NCBI RefSeq assembly: GCF_020616555.1
Contig: NZ_CP085173.1
Coordinates: 7,766,001 to 7,830,000 of the forward strand
Source: Streptomyces longhuiensis
Lineage (GTDB): Bacteria; Actinomycetota; Actinomycetes; Streptomycetales; Streptomycetaceae
Length of the DNA stretch: 64,000 bases
Reading direction: 5' to 3'
Position numbers and translations under genes: made by a program. The notes beneath the pieces are model-generated. The model was not told where the DNA came from, did not search any database, and saw nothing but the letters and a program-made list of their open reading frames with translations. Below, piece after piece: positions 16,929 through 24,284 of the stretch (positions are counted from its first letter, which is position 1; each line of letters starts with the position of its first letter).

Positions 16929-17685
16929 GCTGCGCCCGGTCGTTCACCCTCCGGGTGTGAAGGACCGGCGCAGCGGCGAGCACTGGGGCGGGCGGCTCTA
17001 CATGCGCGAGATCTCGCTGCGCATAGACCGCCACCTCGTGAACACCAAGGTCAGCCCCAACCAGCTGACCTACCTGATGACCGTGTGCGGCGTCCTCGCG
17101 GCGCCCGCGCTGCTGGTCCCGGGTGTCTGGGGCGCCGTCCTCGGCGTCGTCGCGGTCCAGCTGTACCTGCTGCTCGACTGCGTCGACGGCGAGATCGCCC
17201 GCTGGCGCAAGCAGTACTCGCTCGCCGGCGTCTGGATGGACCGCGTCGGCGCGTACCTGACCGACGCCGCGGTCCTCGTCGGCTTCGGTCTGCGCGCCGC
17301 CGACCTGTGGGGCTCGGGCCGGATCGACTGGCTGTGGGCCTTCCTCGGCACGCTCGCCGCGCTCGGCGCCATCCTGATCAAGGCCGAGACGGACCTGGTC
17401 GGCGTGGCCCGCGCGCAGAACGGCAAGGAGCAGGTCAAGGAGTCCGCCTCCGAGATCCGGGCCTCCGGCATGGCGCTCGCCCGCAGGGCGGCGTCGGCGC
17501 TCAAGTTCCACCGCCTCATCCTCGGCATCGAGGCGTCGCTGCTGATCCTGGTCCTCGCGATCGTCGACCAGATCCGCGGCGACCTGTTCTTCACACGCCT
17601 CGGCGTGGCGGTTCTGGCCGGCATCGCGCTGCTCCAGACCCTGCTGCACCTGGTGTCCATCCTGGCGTCGAGCAGGCTGAAGTGA
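16906..17685 (+). CDS. CDP-alcohol phosphatidyltransferase family protein, atypical active site
   Basis: 259 residues with about five to six membrane helices. The signature reads DCVDGEIAR, then GVWMDRVGA. The first three Asp of DxxDGxxAR-x8-GxxxDxxxD are kept, but the position of the fourth, the proposed catalytic base, is Ala. Either the protein uses another base (for example Asp in YLTDAA four residues on) or it is not a conventional transferase. The ATG overlaps the upstream stop by 23 nt, and its own stop overlaps the next start (GTGA). It is the second member of the family in this operon, which suggests two successive phospho-alcohol transfers or a division of labour. Confidence 0.87.
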   Translation: MQKPSVAELRPVVHPPGVKDRRSGEHWGGRLYMREISLRIDRHLVNTKVSPNQLTYLMTVCGVLAAPALLVPGVWGAVLGVVAVQLYLLLDCVDGEIARWRKQYSLAGVWMDRVGAYLTDAAVLVGFGLRAADLWGSGRIDWLWAFLGTLAALGAILIKAETDLVGVARAQNGKEQVKESASEIRASGMALARRAASALKFHRLILGIEASLLILVLAIVDQIRGDLFFTRLGVAVLAGIALLQTLLHLVSILASSRLK

Positions 17686-18566
17686 GTACGCGGATGAAGG
17701 TCGGCGCGGTGATCATCACCATGGGCAACCGCCCCGAGGAGCTGCGCGCCCTCCTCGACTCCGTCGCCAAGCAGGACGGCGACCGGGTCGAGGTGGTCGT
17801 GGTCGGCAACGGCTCCCCGGTCCCGGACGTCCCTGCCGGTGTCCGCACCGTCGAACTGCCCGAGAACCTCGGTATCCCCGGCGGCCGCAACGTCGGCATC
17901 GAGGCTTTCGGGCCCTCGGGCTCCGACGTGGACGTGCTGCTCTTCCTCGACGACGACGGCCTCCTGCCGAACACCGACACCGCTCAGCTGTGCCGCGTGG
18001 CCTTCGAGGCCGATCCGAAGCTCGGCATCATCAGCTTCCGGATCGCCGACCCGGAGACCGGTGTCACCCAGCGCCGTCACGTCCCGCGCCTGCGCGCCGC
18101 CGACCCGATGCGCTCCTCGCGCGTCACCACGTTCCTCGGCGGCGCCAACGCGGTGCGCACCAGCGTCCTCGCCGAGGTCGGCGGCCTGCCCGACGAGTTC
18201 TTCTACGCCCACGAGGAGACCGACCTCGCCTGGCGTGCCCTCGACGCGGGCTGGATGATCGACTACCGCGCGGACATGGTGCTGCACCACCCGACCACGG
18301 CTCCCTCCCGGCACGCGGTCTACCACCGCATGGTCGCCAGGAACCGGGTCTGGCTGGCCCGCCGCAATCTGCCCGCGCTCATCGTCCCCGTCTACCTCGG
18401 GGTCTGGCTGCTCCTCACGCTCGCCCGCCGCCCCTCCGGACCTGCGCTCAAGGCCTGGTTCGGCGGGTTCAAGGAAGGCTGGACGAGCCCGTGCGGGCCC
18501 AGGCGTCCCATGAAGTGGCGTACGGTGTGGCGCCTGACCCGACTGGGCCGACCTCCCATCATCTGA
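17682..18566 (+). CDS. Family 2 glycosyltransferase
   Basis: 294 residues, GT-A fold. The N-terminal VGAVIITMGNRPEELRALLD is the nucleotide-sugar strand, FLDDDG is the DxD metal motif near residue 92, and FFYAHEETDLAWRALDAGW is the acceptor/catalytic acidic loop typical of rhamnosyl- and galactofuranosyl-type GT2 enzymes. A hydrophobic segment near the C-terminus (LIVPVYLGVWLLLTLA) may anchor it to the membrane. GTG 17682 overlaps the upstream stop (GTGA); ATG 17694 is an alternative. It probably adds a sugar to the lipid-linked product of this cluster. Confidence 0.9.
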   Translation: MSTRMKVGAVIITMGNRPEELRALLDSVAKQDGDRVEVVVVGNGSPVPDVPAGVRTVELPENLGIPGGRNVGIEAFGPSGSDVDVLLFLDDDGLLPNTDTAQLCRVAFEADPKLGIISFRIADPETGVTQRRHVPRLRAADPMRSSRVTTFLGGANAVRTSVLAEVGGLPDEFFYAHEETDLAWRALDAGWMIDYRADMVLHHPTTAPSRHAVYHRMVARNRVWLARRNLPALIVPVYLGVWLLLTLARRPSGPALKAWFGGFKEGWTSPCGPRRPMKWRTVWRLTRLGRPPII

Positions 18567-18663
18567 CAAGCTCGTGTCTGAGAGCATTCGGCCCGCACCC
18601 CGGTCCCAGGCCCGTGCCTACGCCCGACCAGGCTGCGCACTTTGAAGACGAAAGTTTCCACTA

Positions 18664-19593
18664 GTGAGTGAGACAACGCATGACGGCGGTGTCGCGGTGA
18701 CCGCGCGTCCGTCGCCCGACGAGGGGCTCGCCCCGGCCGACCTGGCCACCAAGTACGGTCTGACCGTCAGTGGCGCCAGGCCAGGCCTGTTCGAGTACGT
18801 CAGCCAGCTGTGGGGGCGGCGTCACTTCATCCTCGCCTTCTCGCAGGCGAAGCTCACCGCCCAGTACAGCCAGGCCAAGCTCGGCCAGCTCTGGCAGGTG
18901 GCGACGCCGCTGCTGAACGCGGCCGTGTACTACCTCATCTTCGGCCTCATCCTGCACGCCAGCCGGGGCATGTCGATGGACGTGTACATCCCGTTCCTGG
19001 TCACGGGCGTCTTCGTCTTCACCTTCACGCAGAGCTCGGTGATGGCGGGCGTGAGGGCGATCTCGGGCAACCTGGGCCTGGTGCGCGCCCTGCACTTCCC
19101 ACGGGCCTCGCTGCCGATCTCGTTCGCGCTCCAGCAGCTCCAGCAGCTGCTGTTCTCGATGATCGTCCTGTTCATCGTCGCGATCGGCTTCGGCAGCTAC
19201 CCGGGTCTGTCCTGGCTGCTGATCATCCCGGTGCTCGCGCTCCAGTTCCTCTTCAACACCGGACTCGCGCTGATCATGGCGAGGCTGGGCTCGAAGACCC
19301 CGGACCTGGCGCAGCTGATGCCGTTCGTGATGCGTACGTGGATGTACGCGTCCGGCGTGATGTTCTCCATCCCGATCATGCTGGCCGACAAGCCGGCGTG
19401 GGTCGCCGACCTCCTGCAGTGGAACCCGGCCGCCATCTACATGGACCTGATGCGCTTCGCGCTCATCGACGGATACGGCTCCGGGAACCTGCCGCCGCAT
19501 GTGTGGGCGGTCGCGGCCGGCTGGGCGGTGCTGGTCGCCGTCGGCGGCTTCGTCTACTTCTGGAAGGCAGAGGAGCGGTACGGCCGTGGCTGA
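18664..19593 (+). CDS. TagG-type ABC transporter permease
   Basis: 309 residues with six predicted membrane helices of the ABC-2 type used for teichoic acid, O-antigen and other lipid-linked glycan export. A soluble N-terminus of about 45 residues precedes the amphipathic helix (LWGRRHFILAFSQAKL) seen before TM1 in this class. The YSQAKLGQLWQVATPLLNA motif is characteristic. GTG at 18664. The 97-nt gap after the glycosyltransferase could hold a secondary promoter. Its 3' end overlaps the ATPase gene by 8 nt. Confidence 0.92.
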   Translation: MSETTHDGGVAVTARPSPDEGLAPADLATKYGLTVSGARPGLFEYVSQLWGRRHFILAFSQAKLTAQYSQAKLGQLWQVATPLLNAAVYYLIFGLILHASRGMSMDVYIPFLVTGVFVFTFTQSSVMAGVRAISGNLGLVRALHFPRASLPISFALQQLQQLLFSMIVLFIVAIGFGSYPGLSWLLIIPVLALQFLFNTGLALIMARLGSKTPDLAQLMPFVMRTWMYASGVMFSIPIMLADKPAWVADLLQWNPAAIYMDLMRFALIDGYGSGNLPPHVWAVAAGWAVLVAVGGFVYFWKAEERYGRG

Positions 19594-20383
19594 CGAAGAC
19601 ATCCTGGGCAAGAACGCAGGCAAGGGACACATCCCGACCGTCATCGCGGACGGGCTGCACATCGTGTACCGCGTCAACGGTGCCAAGACGGGCAAGGGGA
19701 GCGCCACCTCAGCGCTGAGCCGTATCGTCAAGCGCGGCGAGGAGCGCGGCGTGCGCAAGGTGCACGCCGTCAAGGGCGTCACCTTCACCGCGTACCGCGG
19801 CGAGGCGATCGGTCTGATCGGCTCGAACGGGTCCGGCAAGTCGACCCTGCTGCGCGCGATCGCCGGGCTCCTGCCGGCGGAGAAGGGCAAGGTGTTCACC
19901 GACGGCCAGCCCTCGCTCCTCGGTGTGAACGCGGCGCTCATGAACGACCTGACGGGCGAGCGGAACGTCATACTCGGCGGGCTCGCGATGGGTATGTCCC
20001 GCGAGCAGATCCGGGAGCGCTACCAGGAGATCGTCGACTTCTCGGGCATCAACGAGAAGGGCGACTTCATCACGCTCCCGATGCGCACCTACTCCTCCGG
20101 TATGGCGGCGCGGCTGCGCTTCTCCATCGCGGCGGCCAAGGACCACGACGTCCTCATGATCGACGAGGCCCTGGCCACGGGGGACCGCAAGTTCCAGAAG
20201 CGCTCCGAGGCCCGCATCCGCGAGCTGCGCAAGGAGGCCGGCACGGTCTTCCTCGTCAGCCACAACAACAAGTCGATCCGCGACACCTGCGACCGCGTGC
20301 TCTGGCTGGAGCGTGGCGAGCTGCGTATGGACGGACCGACAGCTGAGGTACTCAAGGAGTACGAGAAGTTCACGGGCAAGTAG
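19586..20383 (+). CDS. TagH-type ABC transporter ATP-binding protein
   Basis: 265 residues, the ATPase partner of the upstream permease. Walker A is GSNGSGKSTLL, the signature region is YSSGMAARL (the degenerate SSGM form usual for polysaccharide exporters), Walker B is VLMIDEALATGD, and the H-loop is SHNNKSI. There is no long C-terminal glycan-binding domain, so substrate selection by this subunit is unlikely. GTG 19586 starts inside the permease gene. It is the last gene of the operon, followed by a strong hairpin. Confidence 0.93.
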   Translation: MADEDILGKNAGKGHIPTVIADGLHIVYRVNGAKTGKGSATSALSRIVKRGEERGVRKVHAVKGVTFTAYRGEAIGLIGSNGSGKSTLLRAIAGLLPAEKGKVFTDGQPSLLGVNAALMNDLTGERNVILGGLAMGMSREQIRERYQEIVDFSGINEKGDFITLPMRTYSSGMAARLRFSIAAAKDHDVLMIDEALATGDRKFQKRSEARIRELRKEAGTVFLVSHNNKSIRDTCDRVLWLERGELRMDGPTAEVLKEYEKFTGK

Positions 20384-20428
20384 CCGGGGCGGCCCTTGGG
20401 CAACCCTCTGCACCCGTTTTCGCGTCTC

Positions 20429-20461
20429 AAGGCCCCGCCGGGATCTCTTCGGCGGGGCCTT
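20429..20461 (+). terminator. Terminator of the CDP-alcohol/TagGH operon
   Basis: A perfect 12-bp stem, AAGGCCCCGCCG and CGGCGGGGCCTT, closing a 9-nt loop, 45 nt after the ATPase stop codon. Confidence 0.85.
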
Positions 20462-20591
20462 GATATGCATGTAGGTGACAATTGATTCCCGCCGAGGGTC
20501 AAGTGAAGGTCAACTTCCTTGCGCGCAGGGAATCTTGGGGCCGATCGGTGTGTTGTTGTGACCTAAAGCAAACCCCGCCGGAGTGGGGCCG

Positions 20592-20601
20592 GTTGTACAA
20601 C
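20592..20601. promoter_or_regulatory. Palindrome in the hopanoid operon upstream region
   Basis: The gap 20462-20740 upstream of the hopanoid genes is less GC-rich than its surroundings. It contains GTTGTACAAC, a perfect 10-bp palindrome, about 150 nt upstream of the first ORF. The gap presumably holds the operon promoter; -10-like TAGGAT (20705) and TAAGGAT (20684) are visible without convincing -35 partners. No assignment to a regulator is possible. Confidence 0.3.
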
Positions 20602-20749
20602 GTAAGCTGTACCGGTGCCGATTCGCGGCAAAGGGGCGATAAAGCGCGACATCCTGACTCGGGGGTTGGTATGCCGCGCATAAGGATGGGCGGCGTGTCC
20701 GAAATAGGATGTTTTGGGTCAGCAGTGTAGAACGGGAGATGTGACGGCA

Positions 20750-20815
20750 ATGGCTATGGAAACTCTCCAGCTCCACGATGCTTTCGCCGTCCTGGTACCG
20801 GGCAGCGCGTGGTGA
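20750..20815 (+). CDS. Putative 21-residue ORF translationally coupled to hpnC
   Basis: A micro-ORF, MAMETLQLHDAF followed by a short hydrophobic stretch ending in GSAW, whose TGA overlaps the hpnC GTG (GTGA, 20812-20815). A GGGAG lies 11 nt before its ATG, and in-frame GTG 20741 is an alternative start. hpnC itself has no SD and no in-frame start between an upstream stop and GTG 20809, so translation reaching hpnC through this ORF is a sensible explanation. I do not recognise the peptide. Confidence 0.5.
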   Translation: MAMETLQLHDAFAVLVPGSAW

Positions 20816-21717
20816 CGGGATCATCGCGAGCGCCCGCCGGGTCCCCGGCCGGGGCGACCCTCGACAAGGCCTCCGACGAGAACTTTCCGGTGGCCCCCTT
20901 CTTCCTGCCCCGGGACTGGCGCGACGACCTCATGGCGGTCTACGGCTTCGCCCGTCTCGTCGACGACATCGGTGACGGCGACCTCGCTCCCGGCGGCGCC
21001 GACGCCCGCCTCCTGGGCGTGTCACCCGAACGGGCCGACGGGGACCGGCTGGCTTTGCTCGACGCCCTCGAGGCCGACCTTCACCGGGTGTTCGATTCCA
21101 CCCCCCGTCACCCCCTCCTGCGCGCCCTGCAGCCCACCGTGCACCGCCGCGACCTCACCCCCGAACCCTTCCTCGGCCTCGTCCAGGCCAACCGCCAGGA
21201 CCAACTGGTCAAGCGCTACGAGACGTACGACGACCTGCTGGCCTACTGCGAGCTCTCCGCCAACCCGGTCGGCCGCCTCGTCCTCGCGATCACCGGCACC
21301 GCGACCCCGGAGCGCGTCCGCCTCTCGGACGCGGTGTGCACCGGGCTGCAGATCGTCGAACACCTTCAGGACGTCGGAGAGGACCTGAGGCAGGGCCGCA
21401 TCTACCTGCCCGCCGAGGACATGAAACAGTTCCACGTCCAGGAGTCCGACCTCGCCGTACCCACGGCGGGCGCATCGGTGCGCGCCCTGGTCGCGTTCGA
21501 GGCCGAACGCGCCCTCGGTCTCCTGAATGAAGGCACCCCCCTCGTGGGTAGCGTCCACGGCAGGCTGAAGCTGCTGCTTGCCGGGTTCGTGGCAGGGGGG
21601 AAGGCGGCGGTCGACGCGATCGCCGCCGTTTCGTACGACGTACTTCCTGGACCGCCCAAGCCCACCAAGCTCCGGTTGCTGCGTGAGGTGGGAGCGACTC
21701 TGCGAGGAGAGGGGTGA
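20812..21717 (+). CDS. hpnC: Squalene synthase HpnC (hydroxysqualene synthase step)
   Basis: 301 residues, trans-isoprenyl diphosphate synthase (squalene/phytoene synthase) fold. The two Asp-rich motifs are LVDDIGDGD near residue 44 and EHLQDVGEDLRQGRIYLP. In the HpnCDE route, HpnD makes presqualene diphosphate from two FPP, HpnC converts it to hydroxysqualene, and HpnE reduces that to squalene. GTG 20812 (or 20809) is coupled to the micro-ORF; the first 25 residues are Ala/Ser/Pro-rich and probably disordered. GTGA overlap with hpnD. Confidence 0.93.
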   Translation: MTGSSRAPAGSPAGATLDKASDENFPVAPFFLPRDWRDDLMAVYGFARLVDDIGDGDLAPGGADARLLGVSPERADGDRLALLDALEADLHRVFDSTPRHPLLRALQPTVHRRDLTPEPFLGLVQANRQDQLVKRYETYDDLLAYCELSANPVGRLVLAITGTATPERVRLSDAVCTGLQIVEHLQDVGEDLRQGRIYLPAEDMKQFHVQESDLAVPTAGASVRALVAFEAERALGLLNEGTPLVGSVHGRLKLLLAGFVAGGKAAVDAIAAVSYDVLPGPPKPTKLRLLREVGATLRGEG

Positions 21718-22664
21718 GCCGGACCGTGGAGTCAGACCAGCACGTGTCGGCAGCGGTGCTCGCCGCATACAGCTACTGCGAGACCGTGACCGGACAGCAG
21801 GCACGTAACTTCGCCTACGGCATCAGGCTGCTGCCGACGGCCAAGCGGCGCGCCATGTCGGCGGTGTACGCGTTCTCGCGCCGCGTCGACGACATCGGCG
21901 ACGGCGCGCTGCCGCCGGACGTCAAGGCCGACCGGCTCGACGAGACCCGGGCACTGCTCGCCCGGGTGCGCGACGGCGACGTGGCGGAGGACGACACCGA
22001 CCCGGTGGGCGTCGCCCTCGCGCATGCCGCGCACCGGTTCCCGATCCCTCTCGGTGGCCTCGACGAACTCATCGACGGGGTCCTGATGGACCTGCGCGGC
22101 GAGACGTACGAGACCTGGGACGACCTCAAGGTCTACTGCCGCTGCGTCGCCGGCGCCATCGGCCGGGTCTCGCTCGGCATCTTCGGGACCGAGCCGGGCG
22201 CGCGCGGCGCCGAGCGCGCCTCCGAGTACGCGGACACGCTCGGGCTCGCCCTCCAGCTCACCAACATCCTGCGCGACGTGCGGGAGGACGCGGCGGACGG
22301 CCGCACCTACCTGCCCGCCGACGACCTCGCCAAGTTCGGCTGCTCGGCCGGCTTCGACGCCCCGACACCGCCGGTGGGGTCGGACTTCGCGGGTCTCGTG
22401 CACTTCGAGGTGCGCCGCGCCCGCGCCCTGTTCGCCGAGGGGTACCGGCTCCTTCCGCTGCTCGACCGGCGCAGCGGTGCCTGTGTCGCCGCCATGGCCG
22501 GCATCTACCGGCGCCTCCTGGACCGCATCGAGCGCGAGCCCGAGGCCGTCCTGCGCGGCCGCGTCTCGCTCCCCGGACGCGAGAAGGCCTACGTCGCCGT
22601 GCGCGGCCTGTCCGGTCTCGACGCCCGCAGCGTCTCCCGGCAGCACCTCAGGAGGCGTGTCTGA
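21714..22664 (+). CDS. hpnD: Presqualene diphosphate synthase HpnD
   Basis: 316 residues, paralogous to hpnC. The motifs are FSRRVDDIGDG and QLTNILRDVREDAADGRTYLP, the conserved NxxRDxxED metal-binding form of squalene/phytoene synthases. It condenses two farnesyl diphosphates to presqualene diphosphate. The start overlaps the hpnC stop (GTGA) and the stop overlaps the DUF6380 gene (TGATG), giving fixed-ratio translation of the squalene-forming enzymes. Confidence 0.93.
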   Translation: MSRTVESDQHVSAAVLAAYSYCETVTGQQARNFAYGIRLLPTAKRRAMSAVYAFSRRVDDIGDGALPPDVKADRLDETRALLARVRDGDVAEDDTDPVGVALAHAAHRFPIPLGGLDELIDGVLMDLRGETYETWDDLKVYCRCVAGAIGRVSLGIFGTEPGARGAERASEYADTLGLALQLTNILRDVREDAADGRTYLPADDLAKFGCSAGFDAPTPPVGSDFAGLVHFEVRRARALFAEGYRLLPLLDRRSGACVAAMAGIYRRLLDRIEREPEAVLRGRVSLPGREKAYVAVRGLSGLDARSVSRQHLRRRV

Positions 22665-22813
22665 TGAGCACGTCCGACAGAGCGGTCCGCACCGACGGGA
22701 AACGGTGGGCAACCCTCCGCGCCGACGCCGCGTCCATGACTTCAGCGGCCTGCCGTGCGTCTTTCAACCATCGCGCGCACACTGACGGAACGGCTGGAAG
22801 GGAGGGCGCATGA
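22664..22813 (+). CDS. DUF6380-type small protein between hpnD and hpnE
   Basis: A 49-residue ORF starting MSTSDRAVRTDGKRWATLRA and ending GTAGREGA. It overlaps the hpnD stop by one base (TGATG) and the hpnE start by four (ATGA), so it is embedded without a gap. The pattern W-ATLRA-x-AAS-x-T...CR and the C-terminal AG-EGA resemble the Streptomyces DUF6380 family. It is basic, with no membrane segment. Role unknown: it may be a small partner of the squalene-forming enzymes or simply a coupling device. Confidence 0.72.
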   Translation: MSTSDRAVRTDGKRWATLRADAASMTSAACRASFNHRAHTDGTAGREGA

Positions 22814-24225
22814 GTACCGGGAACATGCGGCCCGACGGGCCGGGCGCGGACACCGCCGAAGGCACCGGACGGCAGACCGCGGTCGTGGTCGGCGGTGGTC
22901 TCGCCGGGACCACGGCCGCACTCGCGCTCGCCGACGCGGGCCTCGACGTCACCCTGCTCGAAGGGCGCCCGAGGCTGGGCGGTCTCGCGTTCTCCTTCAA
23001 GCGCGGCGACCTCACCGTCGACAACGGCCAGCACGTGTACCTGCGCTGCTGCACCGCCTACCGCTGGTTCCTCGACCGCATCGACGGCACGGCCCTGTCG
23101 CCCCTGCAGGAACGTCTCGACGTACCCGTCCTCGACGCCGACAGGAACCGGCTCGGCAGACTGCGCCGCACCGCACTGCCCGTGCCGCTGCACCTCGCCG
23201 CGAGCCTCGCCACGTATCCGCATCTCTCGCTCGCCGAGCGCGCCAACGTGGGGCGTGCCGCGCTGGCCCTCAAGGGGCTCGACCTGGGCGATCCTGCCCT
23301 GGACGAACGGGACTTCGGCAGCTGGCTGGCCGAACACGGCCAGTCGCGGCGCGCCGTCGAGGCCCTGTGGGACCTGGTGGGCGTCGCCACCCTGAACGCC
23401 GTCGCCGGCGAGTCCTCGCTCGGGCTCGCCGCCATGGTGTTCAAGACCGGGCTGCTGTCCGAACCGGGCGCGGCCGACATCGGCTGGGCGCGCGTCCCCC
23501 TCGGTGAACTCCACGACACCCTCGCCCGCAAGGCGCTCGATTCCGCGGGCGTACGCACCGAACTCCGTACACGCGTCACCTCCATCTCCCGTACCGAGAA
23601 CGGACGTTGGAGCGTGGAGGTTCCCGGGGAGCGGATCGCGGCGGACACCGTCGTCCTCGCCGTGCCCCAGCGCGAGACGTACGACCTGCTGCCCGACGGC
23701 GCGCTCGACGACGCCGAGCGGCTGCTCGCCATCGGGACCGCGCCGATCCTCAACCTGCACGTGGTCTACGACCGCAAGGTCCTCAAGCGGCCCTTCTTCA
23801 CCGCGCTGGGCTCGCCGGTGCAGTGGGTCTTCGACCGCACGGAGGCGTCCGGGCTCACCGAGGGGCAGTACCTCGCGGTGTCCCAGTCCGCCGCGCAGGA
23901 CGAGATCGACGAGCCCGTCGCCGTGCTCCGCGAGCGCTACCTGCCCGAGTTCGAGCGGCTGTTGCCCGCCGCGCGGGGCGCGAAGGTACTCGACTTCTTC
24001 GTCACCCGGGAGCGCACGGCGACCTTCGCGCCGGCCCCCGGCGTCGGCGCGCTGCGGCCCACGGCCCGCACCAACGCCCCCGGCCTGTACCTGGCCGGCG
24101 CGTGGACCGCCACCGGGTGGCCCGCGACCATGGAAAGCGCGGTACGCAGCGGTGTCAGCGCCGCCGATGCCGCTCTCGCCGCACTCGACCGCCCACGCGG
24201 TCATCTGTTCCGGGAGGCGGCATGA
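22810..24225 (+). CDS. hpnE: Hydroxysqualene dehydroxylase HpnE
   Basis: 471 residues, FAD-dependent amine-oxidase/phytoene-desaturase fold. The dinucleotide motif VVVGGGLAGTTAALALADAG lies near residue 25, with RLGGLAFSF and the C-terminal FAD segment GLYLAGAWTATGWPATMESA. It reductively removes the hydroxyl of hydroxysqualene to give squalene. The N-terminal 20 residues are poorly conserved in appearance. ATGA junctions on both sides are consistent with coupling to the DUF6380 gene and to an upstream reading of the polyprenyl synthetase. Confidence 0.92.
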   Translation: MSTGNMRPDGPGADTAEGTGRQTAVVVGGGLAGTTAALALADAGLDVTLLEGRPRLGGLAFSFKRGDLTVDNGQHVYLRCCTAYRWFLDRIDGTALSPLQERLDVPVLDADRNRLGRLRRTALPVPLHLAASLATYPHLSLAERANVGRAALALKGLDLGDPALDERDFGSWLAEHGQSRRAVEALWDLVGVATLNAVAGESSLGLAAMVFKTGLLSEPGAADIGWARVPLGELHDTLARKALDSAGVRTELRTRVTSISRTENGRWSVEVPGERIAADTVVLAVPQRETYDLLPDGALDDAERLLAIGTAPILNLHVVYDRKVLKRPFFTALGSPVQWVFDRTEASGLTEGQYLAVSQSAAQDEIDEPVAVLRERYLPEFERLLPAARGAKVLDFFVTRERTATFAPAPGVGALRPTARTNAPGLYLAGAWTATGWPATMESAVRSGVSAADAALAALDRPRGHLFREAA

Positions 24226-24284
24226 AGCTCGATCTCCAGGGGGCGGACCATCCGGCCCCCGGCGACGCAACAAAAGGAGACCCT

